43,079 nt of DNA. Source: Cohnella lubricantis. Its GTDB lineage: Bacteria; Bacillota; Bacilli; Paenibacillales; Paenibacillaceae. How positions within the stretch are numbered: position 1 is the first letter of the stretch; the number at the start of each line of letters is the position of its first letter. Below the pieces are notes generated by a model. That model searched no databases and was not told where the DNA came from. It saw only the letters and a list, made by a program, of their open reading frames with translations. Position numbers and translations under genes: made by a program. This document shows, one piece after another, positions 8,119 to 16,448 of the stretch. The stretch covers positions 1 to 43,079 of the forward strand of contig NZ_JACJVN010000041.1 in assembly GCF_014212015.1 (NCBI RefSeq), in the 5' to 3' direction.

Positions 8119-9567
8119 CTACAGCGCCGGGCGCAGCTTATGATGTTCAGTGTTGCCTTCATAGGCGTGGGCGGCGCGGAGCACCGTCGCTTCGTCGAAC
8201 GGCTTGCCCATAATTTGAAGCCCGACAGGCAGGCCTTCTGCCAATCCGCAAGGAATGCTGATCGCCGGAATGCCGGCAAGGCTGGCAGGAATGGTGCAGA
8301 TGTCGTTCATATACATCGTCAGCGGATCGTCCGCTTGCTCGCCGAGCTTGAACGCCGTCGTCGGCGCCGTCGGCGCCAGGATGATATCGAAGCGTTCGAA
8401 CACTTGATCGAAGTCGCGCTTCACGAGCGTGCGGACTTGCTGCGCCTTCTTGTAATAAGCATCATAATAACCGGAGCTGAGCGCGTAAGTGCCGAGCATG
8501 ATCCGGCGCTTCACTTCCGCGCCGAAGCCGTCGCTGCGGGAACGGCGATACAGGTCAAGCAGGTTCGCCGGATTCTCCGAGCGAACGCCATATCTCACGC
8601 CGTCGAACCGAGCCAGGTTCGAGGATGCTTCGGACGACGCCAGCAGATAATAGGCGGCGACAGCGTACTCTGTATGCGGCAAGGACACTTCTTCCCATAC
8701 GGCGCCCATCGATTCGTACACTTTCAACGCTTCGAGCACCCGCTCCTTCACCTGCGTATCAACGCCTTCTCCGAAATATTCCTTCGGAACGGCAATGCGC
8801 AAGCCTTTGACATCGCCTGTCAGCGAGGAAGCGTAATCCGGAATATCGACGTTGGCAGAAGTCGAGTCTCGTTCGTCATGGCCGGCGATCGCCTGCAGCA
8901 CGTAAGCCGCGTCTTCAACATTCTTCGTGATCGGACCGATCTGGTCGAGCGAAGACGCGAACGCTACAAGGCCGTAACGGGAGACGAGACCGTACGTCGG
9001 CTTCAAGCCGACAACGCCGCAGTAAGCGGCCGGCTGGCGAATTGACCCGCCCGTGTCGGAGCCGAGCGAGAAGTATACTTGGCCGGCAGCGACCGATGCG
9101 GCAGATCCGCCGCTGGAACCGCCCGGAACACGGGACGTATCCCAAGGATTGCGAACTGGATGGAAGGAAGAGTTCTCGTTCGAGCCGCCCATCGCGAATT
9201 CATCCATGTTCAGCTTGCCTACCGTGACGGATTGTGCCGATTTGAGCTTCGTTACGACACCGGCATCGTAAATCGGGTTGTAGTTCGCCAAGAACTGGCT
9301 GGCGCAGGTGGTGCGCAGCCCTTCCGTGACGATATTGTCCTTGATGCCGGCCGGAAGGCCGAACAGCAAGCCGCGTTCGCCGGTCCAGGCATCCAGCTCC
9401 CCAGCCTGCTTCTTCGCTCCGGCCTCGTCCATCGTCAGGAATGCGCCAATCTTCCCGTCGGTCTCGCCGATCTGCTTGAGCGACGCATCGACAAGCTCGG
9501 ATACCGACAGGTCTTTATGATGAAGACGGTTATGTATATCGGACAACCGCATATCAAACAGAGACAA
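8119..9567 (-). CDS. gatA: Asp-tRNA(Asn)/Glu-tRNA(Gln) amidotransferase subunit A
   Basis: GatA, 482 residues, the glutaminase subunit of the amidase-signature family. The Ser-cis-Ser-Lys triad is visible as Lys76 (GIKDNI), Ser151 (GGSSGGSAA) and Ser175 ([10 protein letters not shown]). It releases ammonia from glutamine and passes it through a tunnel to GatB. It is encoded 19 nt after gatC, and the three genes form one operon. Confidence 0.98.
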   Translation of the reverse strand: MSLFDMRLSDIHNRLHHKDLSVSELVDASLKQIGETDGKIGAFLTMDEAGAKKQAGELDAWTGERGLLFGLPAGIKDNIVTEGLRTTCASQFLANYNPIYDAGVVTKLKSAQSVTVGKLNMDEFAMGGSNENSSFHPVRNPWDTSRVPGGSSGGSAASVAAGQVYFSLGSDTGGSIRQPAAYCGVVGLKPTYGLVSRYGLVAFASSLDQIGPITKNVEDAAYVLQAIAGHDERDSTSANVDIPDYASSLTGDVKGLRIAVPKEYFGEGVDTQVKERVLEALKVYESMGAVWEEVSLPHTEYAVAAYYLLASSEASSNLARFDGVRYGVRSENPANLLDLYRRSRSDGFGAEVKRRIMLGTYALSSGYYDAYYKKAQQVRTLVKRDFDQVFERFDIILAPTAPTTAFKLGEQADDPLTMYMNDICTIPASLAGIPAISIPCGLAEGLPVGLQIMGKPFDEATVLRAAHAYEGNTEHHKLRPAL

Positions 9568-9586
9568 GTGGAGTTCCTCCCTTATG

Positions 9587-9874
9587 TTATTCCATTACGG
9601 CCGGCACCCTGAAGTGACCGTCCTCTTCCTCCGGCGCGTTAAGAAGCGCCTTCTCGGCCGACAGGGAAGGCCTGACCTCATCTTCCCGCATTACATTATA
9701 GATCGGCAGCACGTGGCTGGTCGGCTCGATGCCGTTCGTATCCAGCTCGTTCAGCTTATCCGCATATTCCAGAATCGTACTCAGCTGTCCGGCTAACCGA
9801 TCCTTCTCGGCTTCGGATAGCTCGAGACGCGCCAGATTCGCGACGTGTTCCACGTCTTTGACGGTGATGCTCAT
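9587..9874 (-). CDS. gatC: Asp-tRNA(Asn)/Glu-tRNA(Gln) amidotransferase subunit C
   Basis: GatC, 95 residues, the small subunit that wraps around GatA and stabilises its contact with GatB. The typical start [16 protein letters not shown] and the later [15 protein letters not shown] are present. GGAGG precedes the ATG by 10 nt. It is the first gene of gatCAB. Confidence 0.97.
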   Translation of the reverse strand: MSITVKDVEHVANLARLELSEAEKDRLAGQLSTILEYADKLNELDTNGIEPTSHVLPIYNVMREDEVRPSLSAEKALLNAPEEEDGHFRVPAVME

Positions 9875-9902
9875 GGTCCAGTATCCTCCTCACGTTCGTG
9901 TC

Positions 9903-9922
9903 GAATCATTCTCATTATTATA
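9903..9922 (-). promoter_or_regulatory. gatCAB -10 element with Fur-like sequence
   Basis: A perfect TATAAT (9917-9922, minus strand) lies about 43 nt before gatC. The -35 region at 17-18 nt is weak. Just downstream, minus-strand AATAATGAGAATGATTC (9903-9919) resembles a Fur-type operator: two adjacent hexamers each match GATAAT at 5 of 6. The promoter call is reasonable; the operator is speculative. Confidence 0.45.
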
Positions 9923-10020
9923 TCGGACAACCTGGGAAAAAGAAAACCCGTGGACGCGCTCATAAACTCCGGAAGCTGGGAATATTAGAGGAGGAGACGA
10001 GTTGGAGGAGATAGGAGGGA

Positions 10021-11145
10021 ATGGCATTGGCCCGTTACCACATGCGCAACCGCAGGCATCCGCTCCGGGACGCCGGCCTTCTGGAGCTGGCGTCGGACGA
10101 TCTAGGCGCTTGCGAGCTGCTCGAGAGCTTCGCGGGCGAAGGATCCGCCTCGCCGCAAGGGCGCGTCTGGTCGCTGCGCTTCGAACAATATGAGCCTTTC
10201 CTCCAGTTAGTGAACCATCTGCGCCGGTGGATGAACGAAGAACAGAGCCGAGCCGTCCGTTGCCGAATTACGTATGAGGATTCGGCTGGCGATGCCTATG
10301 AAGACGAGGCAGCACAGCGCTTGGAGAAGAATGCGGAGGACGGCACATATGAGGCAGGGCTGGCAGCCGACGGTTGGGCGCCGATCGGCTACCTGTTCGC
10401 GAATGTCGGCGGCGACGGCATTGCCGACCTCATCCTCAACCGCCGCTTCACCTCATACATGCAGCCGATTGTTCAGCCAAGCGGCCAATCGATCGGCTAT
10501 GAATTCCTGCTGCGGCCGCTGCCCGAGCATCCGCCGTTCCGCCCGGCCGAATTGTTCGAGAAGGCGCGTGAAGCAGGCCTACATTCCTACTTGGACAGAG
10601 AAGCCCGCGACAGCGCCATCCGCTTGGCGGCTCGCCACGTGCCGCAAGGCGTGAAGAAATTCGTTAACTTCCTGCCTTCCTCGATCTACCGTCCGTCCTC
10701 CTGCCTGGAGAGAACGTTCGGCGCCATTCGGGAACACGCCTTGGATCCGGCGGACTTCGTCTTCGAGGTGGTGGAGACGGAGCAGTTGGACGATATTCGG
10801 CATCTGAACGATATCTTCGATGCTTACCGCGGAGAAGGCATTCGGCTGGCGATGGACGACGTCGGCGAGAAGCATGCCACATTGGCGGCGATGGACCGAC
10901 TGAAGCCGGAATACGTGAAGCTGGACCGCAAGTGGGTGACCGGCTGCCACGCCGATGCCGGCAAGCAGAAGTATATCGACGACGCGCTGGACCGGGCCGC
11001 CAGGTTCCATGGCGTCGTGCTTGCAGAAGGCGTCGAGCAGGAAGAGGACTGGCGTTATCTGGCTAAGGCTGGCGTGCCGCTGCTGCAAGGATACCTTTTC
11101 GGAAGACCGTCGCCTGTCCCTCTGCCGGCCTCCGCGTTCATCTAG
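10021..11145 (+). CDS. EAL-domain c-di-GMP phosphodiesterase
   Basis: A protein of 374 residues. The N-terminal 130 residues are unassigned, and the C-terminal 240 form an EAL domain that hydrolyses cyclic di-GMP to pGpG. The catalytic residues are in place: Glu161 in the EFLLR form of the EAL motif, Asn216, Glu249, Asp279-Asp280 (DDVG), Lys300, Glu336 and Gln356. Activity is therefore likely despite the variant motif. There are no membrane segments, so it is probably cytoplasmic. The start is uncertain. The ATG at 10021 has AGGAGG only 2 nt away, while an in-frame TTG at 10027 lies 7 nt after AGGAGGG. The window also holds two GGDEF proteins and a PilZ protein. Confidence 0.9.
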   Translation: MALARYHMRNRRHPLRDAGLLELASDDLGACELLESFAGEGSASPQGRVWSLRFEQYEPFLQLVNHLRRWMNEEQSRAVRCRITYEDSAGDAYEDEAAQRLEKNAEDGTYEAGLAADGWAPIGYLFANVGGDGIADLILNRRFTSYMQPIVQPSGQSIGYEFLLRPLPEHPPFRPAELFEKAREAGLHSYLDREARDSAIRLAARHVPQGVKKFVNFLPSSIYRPSSCLERTFGAIREHALDPADFVFEVVETEQLDDIRHLNDIFDAYRGEGIRLAMDDVGEKHATLAAMDRLKPEYVKLDRKWVTGCHADAGKQKYIDDALDRAARFHGVVLAEGVEQEEDWRYLAKAGVPLLQGYLFGRPSPVPLPASAFI

Positions 11146-11151
11146 TCGCAG

Positions 11152-11194
11152 ATAAAAATCCCGGCCGAGCCCGCATACAGGCTTGTCCGGGATT
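11152..11194 (-). terminator. terminator of the 124-residue gene
   Basis: Minus strand: AATCCCGG (11187-11194) pairs with CCGGGATT (11157-11164), followed by TTTTTATC. It sits between the convergent EAL gene and the next minus-strand gene, and may serve both. Confidence 0.8.
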
Positions 11195-11212
11195 GGGATG
11201 TCGATTAGATCC

Positions 11213-11587
11213 TTAGATCCAGGCCTTCAAATTGATCTGCTTGATGAATTCCTCGCGGCTGAGCACTTCCTTGTCGGATTCCGGTTCCGCCGGCGAATCT
11301 CCATTCATTATCCGCCTGAACAATTCTTCGTTGCGGGTAGCCAGCGCGAAGTCGATCAGCGCTTCGCGTTCGATTCGATCCGCCTCTTGGGCGAGCAGAA
11401 CCTCTTCGAGCTCTACGTCATCCGAAGAGACATAGTACTGGCGGTTCGCTTTGGGCACTCGAACGATATAATCAAATACGCTGTCGTTATTTCTATCATA
11501 GGCGATAATATAGCCGTACTCTCCAACGGGAAGATTCTGTTCGAAGCGATCGTTCACGATAACGATTCGATCCCCGAGCTTCAGCAT
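11213..11587 (-). CDS. conserved hypothetical protein, function unknown
   Basis: A protein of 124 residues. The first half (MLKLGDRIVIVND, PVGEYGYIIAYDRN, FDYIVRVP, QYYVSSDDVELEEV) has the beta-rich look of a small SH3/KOW-like barrel. The second half is helical and strongly charged (AQEADRIEREALIDFALAT). There is no signal peptide and no membrane segment. The frame extends upstream to 11728, but the ATG at 11587 is preceded by GGGAGGGGAACGGC and the upstream translation looks unstructured, so this start is chosen. It runs divergently from the zinc-ribbon membrane protein gene. Confidence 0.75.
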   Translation of the reverse strand: MLKLGDRIVIVNDRFEQNLPVGEYGYIIAYDRNNDSVFDYIVRVPKANRQYYVSSDDVELEEVLLAQEADRIEREALIDFALATRNEELFRRIMNGDSPAEPESDKEVLSREEFIKQINLKAWI

Positions 11588-11674
11588 GCCGTTCCCCTCC
11601 CTAGACAAAAGCGGTCTACTGCTTCTATCTATCCTACTAAAAAACACCGGATTTATGCAAATAGTCGACTTTTG

Positions 11675-11704
11675 TTGACATGATTTTGAGCCGCCCTCTA
11701 TACT
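11675..11704 (+). promoter_or_regulatory. sigmaA promoter for the Yip1-like gene
   Basis: A perfect -35 TTGACA (11675-11680), an 18-nt spacer and -10 TATACT (11699-11704), 57 nt before the ATG at 11762. Confidence 0.8.
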
Positions 11705-11761
11705 TTCTTTATGTTCCTCCGGATCCACATATTCGGAAATAGGAAGAAGAGAGGGAAAATA

Positions 11762-12493
11762 ATGGCTAAATTCTGTACGATGTGCGGGTCCCCGATCCCG
11801 GATCCAACGAACGATCGGTGCGATGCCTGCCTAGCTGCCCAAGAACAAACCGCTGCCATTGAACCTGGATTCAAGGCGAGGCCGCAGCAGCAATCGATTG
11901 AGCTTCACCCACTCGCGGAATGGGCAAAGGAAGCGCTGCTCAGCCCTTCCGCCGCCCTTAATCGGGCAACGGGCTTCGCGAATGCCGTTCCGGGACTGGT
12001 CATCGCTGTCGTCGGCTCGATCGTCGCCGCTTTAGCCGCCGTTCTGTTCATCCGCAGGATTCTGGATAGCATCCTGTCCGCCTTGATGGGCGGGTTCGGA
12101 GAGTTGTTCTATTCGGATGTCGTCCCGAATTACGGCTCCGCCTTCTTCAGGCTGCTGCTCCTGCTGCTGCTCCAATGGGTCGTGCTGTCGCTCGTCGTAA
12201 CCGGCACGGCACGCATGTTCAAGCAGCGTGTAACGGTCATTCAAAGCTTGAATATCGTAGGCATGACCAAGCTGTACTTGGGGATTGGAGCGATCGCGGC
12301 TCTCATTCTACAATATATCATTCCGGCACTCGCGATCGTCGTTCTGCTAGCCGTTATCGTCATGGGCTATCTGGCGATCGAACGGGGAATTCGTCCGCTG
12401 CTTAGACAGCAAGGCGATTCGTTCTATCTGATTCCGTCCGCTCTAGGGCTGTACGGCGTGTGCGTCTGCTTGTTGTGGCAAATCTTTTTCTAA
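11762..12493 (+). CDS. zinc-ribbon Yip1-like membrane protein
   Basis: A protein of 243 residues. It starts with a zinc ribbon (Cys5-x2-Cys8, then Cys20-x2-Cys23: FCTMCGSPIPD...DRCDACL), followed by a linker and about five hydrophobic helices from residue 80 onward. The arrangement resembles Yip1-domain proteins of Firmicutes, whose function is unknown. The frame is open to 11711, but the ATG at 11762 has GAGGG 6 nt upstream and places the zinc ribbon at the very N-terminus, as is usual for such proteins. A strong sigmaA promoter precedes it. Confidence 0.75.
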   Translation: MAKFCTMCGSPIPDPTNDRCDACLAAQEQTAAIEPGFKARPQQQSIELHPLAEWAKEALLSPSAALNRATGFANAVPGLVIAVVGSIVAALAAVLFIRRILDSILSALMGGFGELFYSDVVPNYGSAFFRLLLLLLLQWVVLSLVVTGTARMFKQRVTVIQSLNIVGMTKLYLGIGAIAALILQYIIPALAIVVLLAVIVMGYLAIERGIRPLLRQQGDSFYLIPSALGLYGVCVCLLWQIFF

Positions 12494-12542
12494 TGCGGCA
12501 GAAATGCGGCAGAGCTACCTGATGACGGATTCAACGAAGAGA

Positions 12543-12570
12543 GAAACCGGCCGAGCGATCGGCCGGTTTC
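12543..12570. terminator. bidirectional terminator
   Basis: A perfect 12-bp stem GAAACCGGCCGA/TCGGCCGGTTTC with a GCGA tetraloop, between the convergent Yip1-like and M24 peptidase genes. It is followed by TTGCGTCTT on the plus strand and TCTC on the minus strand. Confidence 0.8.
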
Positions 12571-12590
12571 TTGCGTCTTATCGTTTCCGG

Positions 12591-13787
12591 TCAGACGATG
12601 AATAGCTTCTCCGGACTGGCAGTCAGTGTCTCGAAGCCGCTCTCCGTGATGAGATAGCTGTTCTCGATCCCGACGACGCCGAGGCCTGGGAACGTAAATT
12701 TCGGTTCGATCGCGAGTACCATTCCCGGCTCCAGCGGCTCCGCGAAGCCTCGCGCCAGAACGGGCCACTCGTCGATCTCGAGGCCGATGCCATGCCCGAG
12801 GAAGCGAACCTGGTCGGCTCCGAAGCCCATGAAGTGCTCGGACAAGCCCGCTTCCGCGGCCATCTCCAGCGCCTCGGCGTACAGTTGCTCCGGAACGGCT
12901 CCAGGCGCGAGATGGCTCTCCGTCCGCCGGAGAATGCCGACCGCCGCTTCATAAGCTCTCTCCAACTGGCCAGGAAGTGAACCGATCACCGCCGTCCGGG
13001 TCTGATCGATGACGTAGCCGTCGATGCAGCAGCCAATGTCGAGCAGAATCGGCTCGCCTCTGTGAATCGGTCTGCCGGAAGCGCTCTGAGGAGCAGCGGG
13101 AGTCAATCCCAAGCCGCCTGCCGGACCGTCGAAGTAAGAGGGCTCCGCCGCGGCTTCGCCAGCCGCTACCATGCCGGTCATGATCTCCTGGTTGTAGCCT
13201 CTCATTCGCATCAGCCCGATATGCCCCTGCCGGCGAATGGCATACTCGATGACCGCGAGCAGCTCCAGCTCCGTCATCCCTTCCTTCAATTCGGATAAGC
13301 CATCGTCCAATGCGCGGGCTGCCGCTTGAGCGGCGACCCGAATCCGCTGCGCTTCGAAGGGGGATTTGACGCTGCGGACGCGCCTGAGCAGGCTCGAAGC
13401 ATCCTTCCAATCCGCACCCGGCACGAGCTCTAGCAGCTTCAAGTATAGCTGCGCTGGCATGACATCCAGATCGGCCCCGATACGCGGGCGGCTCTTGCCG
13501 AAGACAGCCGGGTAATCCGCCGCGAGCTTCGCTCCGAACTGCCGGAACGATCCCAAATCTACCGTGCGAACCTGGGATTCGGAGCTCGCCCGGAGCAAGC
13601 TTCGCTTGACGTAATAAGCAGCCTCCCCTTCTCTCGGGATGAACAAATAACCAGTCTGCATCGAACCGGTCCAATAATAGATGCCGACATTCTGCGAGAT
13701 CAGACATCCGTCTAACCCCTGCTGCCTCATGAGCTGTTGCAGCCGCTCCCGCCGGGAAGCGGCCTCGTGATTCGGCCACACTGCCAT
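12591..13787 (-). CDS. M24 family metallopeptidase (Xaa-Pro dipeptidase/aminopeptidase type)
   Basis: A protein of 398 residues. The N-terminal creatinase-like domain (about 1-135) is followed by a pita-bread M24 domain. All five metal ligands are present: Asp250 (ILLDIG), Asp261 (GYVIDQTRT), His332 (FLGHGIGLEID), Glu361 (LAIEPKF) and Glu375 (GIENSYLI). Family members cleave N-terminal residues before proline or split X-Pro dipeptides in the cytoplasm; the exact substrate is not predictable. The ATG at 13787 has AAGGAGG 8 nt upstream, better than the longer frame to 13841. It follows gerC by 68 nt but has its own promoter. Confidence 0.88.
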   Translation of the reverse strand: MAVWPNHEAASRRERLQQLMRQQGLDGCLISQNVGIYYWTGSMQTGYLFIPREGEAAYYVKRSLLRASSESQVRTVDLGSFRQFGAKLAADYPAVFGKSRPRIGADLDVMPAQLYLKLLELVPGADWKDASSLLRRVRSVKSPFEAQRIRVAAQAAARALDDGLSELKEGMTELELLAVIEYAIRRQGHIGLMRMRGYNQEIMTGMVAAGEAAAEPSYFDGPAGGLGLTPAAPQSASGRPIHRGEPILLDIGCCIDGYVIDQTRTAVIGSLPGQLERAYEAAVGILRRTESHLAPGAVPEQLYAEALEMAAEAGLSEHFMGFGADQVRFLGHGIGLEIDEWPVLARGFAEPLEPGMVLAIEPKFTFPGLGVVGIENSYLITESGFETLTASPEKLFIV

Positions 13788-13812
13788 TCTCTGCGCCTCC
13801 TTCATTGTCTTC

Positions 13813-13841
13813 ATTAGAGCAAAGAGGCGCGATCGCGTCAA
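13813..13841 (-). promoter_or_regulatory. sigmaA promoter of the M24 peptidase gene
   Basis: Minus strand: -35 TTGACG (13836-13841), a 17-nt spacer and -10 TCTAAT (13813-13818), 25 nt before the ATG. Both hexamers match consensus at 5 of 6. Confidence 0.65.
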
Positions 13842-13855
13842 ATCTCTGGCTTCGA

Positions 13856-15037
13856 TTATTCCTTGTTCACTTGGTCATACGGAACGCCGCCCGGAACGTT
13901 GACCAGTCCCGGCCTATTGATGCGTGCGGCAACGCGAACGTTCACCTTAATCTCGGGAAAGATCTTCTCCCAATCGTCCTTGGCCTTCTCCCACTGCTTC
14001 GGATACTTGCGGTGGAACGCCTCGGCGAAGCTGACGACATCGGCCTTCTGGTTACGTTGAACCTCGCGGAGCGATTGCTTGATCCGTTCGCCTATTTCGT
14101 CTGAGAATGACTTCTCCAGCCGGGCTAGCACCTCAGGGTTAATCGGGTTCTCCAGCGTCTCGTTCTGGGTGATATCGCCCTGCGTGCGGACGAAGATATC
14201 GACTTGCCAGCTTCCGTTAACCATTCGCGGCGTTACCTTCGTGCTTGCTTTGACCGGACGCAAAGACACTCTGCCGCGACTCGGTCCCTCCTCATTCTCA
14301 AAAGTCACAACGTACTCTCTTATTTGATTCAGCACCCACATAACGCCCCGCGTGACCCCTTCGGACATTGTGCCGGTCATTCTGCCGTTCTTCAAGACAG
14401 CCGTACCGCTCTCATACGGAATCGCCCGCTTCCCCTTCCCGAGCGGCAGAATACGGACCATCGGAATCATCTGCACATGGGAATCGCTCTTGAATTGCCT
14501 GCTGAGTTCTCCCACCGTCACTTTGATCCCGATGTCCAACTGCGTCAAATCTCGAATCACGCTGGCGGAAGAACGTTCAAGCGGCGGGTAGGTATCGAGC
14601 ACCGCAGCCGCCTGCCCTTCGCTGACGAACATATAGGCATGCTCTCTGAACTGCGGGCTGCGAATCAGCAGATCGAAGTGATTCTGAATGCCCGATCTAG
14701 CCAGTTCTTGCGAGAAGATGAACACTTTGCACTGCCCCCAGAAGATCTTGCGAGGCACCTTCATTTGCAGCCGGGCCAATGCGTCCGCAATGTTCTCGCC
14801 TTCTTCATATCGGGTTGCCGTCTGTTGCTCCTGCCCTCCGCCGCCTCCGCCGCCTCCGCCGGTGACTGCCGTCTTGGGAATAAAAAATTGCACCGTAACG
14901 CGTACGGAATCTCCCGCTCCTCGATCGAAAGCCGCGGCGGTCACGAGAGCCAGGTCGTTCAGCTCTTTCCGGTCCCAGCAGCCGGTGGAGAATGCAAGCA
15001 TTGCGAGAACGGCTGCAAGCCCGATCGCCGTCCTCAT
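13856..15037 (-). CDS. gerC: Ger(x)C family spore germination lipoprotein
   Basis: A protein of 393 residues, the C subunit of a GerA-type germinant receptor. The signal peptide ends in a lipobox (LAFSTGCWDRKELNDL), so Cys20 should be lipidated and the protein held on the outer face of the spore inner membrane. WDRKELNDLALV is the family's typical start of the mature protein. A tract of nine glycines (about residues 57-65) precedes EGENIADALARLQ. The ATG at 15037 has AGGAG 10 nt upstream. It is the last ger gene, after gerA, gerB and a small gerD-like gene. Confidence 0.93.
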   Translation of the reverse strand: MRTAIGLAAVLAMLAFSTGCWDRKELNDLALVTAAAFDRGAGDSVRVTVQFFIPKTAVTGGGGGGGGGQEQQTATRYEEGENIADALARLQMKVPRKIFWGQCKVFIFSQELARSGIQNHFDLLIRSPQFREHAYMFVSEGQAAAVLDTYPPLERSSASVIRDLTQLDIGIKVTVGELSRQFKSDSHVQMIPMVRILPLGKGKRAIPYESGTAVLKNGRMTGTMSEGVTRGVMWVLNQIREYVVTFENEEGPSRGRVSLRPVKASTKVTPRMVNGSWQVDIFVRTQGDITQNETLENPINPEVLARLEKSFSDEIGERIKQSLREVQRNQKADVVSFAEAFHRKYPKQWEKAKDDWEKIFPEIKVNVRVAARINRPGLVNVPGGVPYDQVNKE

Positions 15038-15074
15038 CGAATCGACTCTCCTCTTACAGGCAGTCTTCTCATGC

Positions 15075-15296
15075 TTAAGGCTCCACCAAGGGACGCAGCG
15101 GCTTGAACACATATGCCATCACACTCGTTGGTCCGGGAGTATCTGGCAAGTTCAGAAAGGATAGGACCGCGCCAGCCAGCAGAAGCGCGAGAAAAACGAT
15201 GCGGTCTTTACCCGGCTGCTCCTGCAGCCTCTTCCATTCGGAAATGGCGATAATAACGGCTGCGATAGCTACTTCCCAGAAGAACCACTTGCCCAT
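15075..15296 (-). CDS. small two-helix membrane protein, GerD-subunit-like
   Basis: A protein of 73 residues with two hydrophobic helices (WFFWEVAIAAVIIAISEW and IVFLALLLAGAVLSFLNL) joined by a charged loop (KRLQEQPGKDR). It lies between gerB and gerC, with a strong ribosome binding site (AAGGAGGAGGCAG before the ATG). Small two-helix 'D' subunits of about this size are known in some GerA-type operons of Bacillus and modulate receptor activity. Assignment to that group rests on size, topology and position rather than sequence identity. This is not the unrelated lipoprotein also called GerD. Confidence 0.75.
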   Translation of the reverse strand: MGKWFFWEVAIAAVIIAISEWKRLQEQPGKDRIVFLALLLAGAVLSFLNLPDTPGPTSVMAYVFKPLRPLVEP

Positions 15297-15311
15297 CTGC
15301 CTCCTCCTTCT

Positions 15312-16418
15312 CTATCCGTTCGGTCGCGATTGCAAGGATCTGCGTCTCCATTGAATGGACGCGGCAATGACAAGCAGGCCCGGCAGCACGGCCATCATCG
15401 TTGGAACCCAGAACGGCGCCACCAGCAGGTTCTGTTCCGCTACGATCGCAAAAGAGGGCAAATCCCAAATGGAAAAAATCAGGATGAGTATGCCGACCGG
15501 AAAAACAATCAGCCGGTAATCGCGCAGCCTGAACAATTCGGAGCAACTCATCGAAGCCGCATAATAGAACACAGCCAGCTTAACGAAATTCCCCACGACC
15601 CACATGGCCAGCAGGAAAGCCTCCATGTTCTCGAAGAAGTCCGCCACGTTGATATATCGGAAGGCAATCAAGATCGTGACCAACTTGCTGCCGGTGTCCG
15701 GACCGAGCAGAAGGATCGAGAATAGATTGACGTAGAACATGCTGGCTACGATCGCCGCGATCGAGGCGACTGCCCATCTCCCGATCTTGACGCCGCTCGC
15801 CAGGCGAGGCAGGAAGAACGAGATGAGATACACCTCGCTCATCCAGGCTTGCGGCGTGAGCGAGCCCTTGAGTACGGGAACGATCCCCCGCTCCAACGGC
15901 GGGAACAGATATCTAAACTCAAGATGCGGATAGAGGAGCACCAGAAGCAGCAGCGGCAGCACAAAGATTGGCGTGAGTAGAGCGGCGCTTCTGGCGATAA
16001 CGCCTGCCCCGCACCTCACGGCAATGCCCGCAAGCAACGCAATAGAGGCGATTACGAACGTAAGCGGCGTTCGGTTCATGAAGCTGCCTGTGACGAAATC
16101 ACCATATTGCCTGACCGTCACCCCTGCCGCTTGCAGGCAGAAGAGGAATAGCAGCAGACCGACGAGAAACCCAGGTATTCGCCCCAGAATGCGCTTGATG
16201 TAAGCGACGGGCGACAGCCCGGGATACATCCGGCTCAGCTTGACCGCGCAGCCCATGGAGATTAGCGCCGTCAATATGCCGGGAAACATAGTCAGCCACA
16301 GACCGTTCCGCGCATATTGGTAAGAAGTCGTAGGCAGCGTGATAAATCCTGTGCCAAGCACCGTCGAATACATCACGCATGCCAATTGAACGCCAGTCAT
16401 CTTATCGTTATTTGACAC
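15312..16418 (-). CDS. gerB: GerB (GerAB-type) spore germination permease subunit
   Basis: A protein of 368 residues with about ten membrane helices, of the APC-type amino-acid permease fold used by GerAB proteins. It starts MTGVQLACVMYSTVLGTGFITLP, the usual family opening, and contains the typical PGLSPVAYIKRILGRIPG. The B subunit is held to form the germinant-binding pocket in the spore inner membrane. The GTG at 16418 has GGGGGAG 4 nt upstream and is preferred to the TTG at 16433. The gene begins 30 nt after gerA. Confidence 0.93.
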   Translation of the reverse strand: MSNNDKMTGVQLACVMYSTVLGTGFITLPTTSYQYARNGLWLTMFPGILTALISMGCAVKLSRMYPGLSPVAYIKRILGRIPGFLVGLLLFLFCLQAAGVTVRQYGDFVTGSFMNRTPLTFVIASIALLAGIAVRCGAGVIARSAALLTPIFVLPLLLLVLLYPHLEFRYLFPPLERGIVPVLKGSLTPQAWMSEVYLISFFLPRLASGVKIGRWAVASIAAIVASMFYVNLFSILLLGPDTGSKLVTILIAFRYINVADFFENMEAFLLAMWVVGNFVKLAVFYYAASMSCSELFRLRDYRLIVFPVGILILIFSIWDLPSFAIVAEQNLLVAPFWVPTMMAVLPGLLVIAASIQWRRRSLQSRPNG

Positions 16419-16448
16419 GAGGCTCCCCCTCAAAGATCCTGCATCGCG

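Noticed and set aside
8101-9045. 314-codon plus-strand frame
   Set aside because: It is the antisense shadow of gatA, with the Arg-rich composition typical of antisense frames in GC-rich genes.
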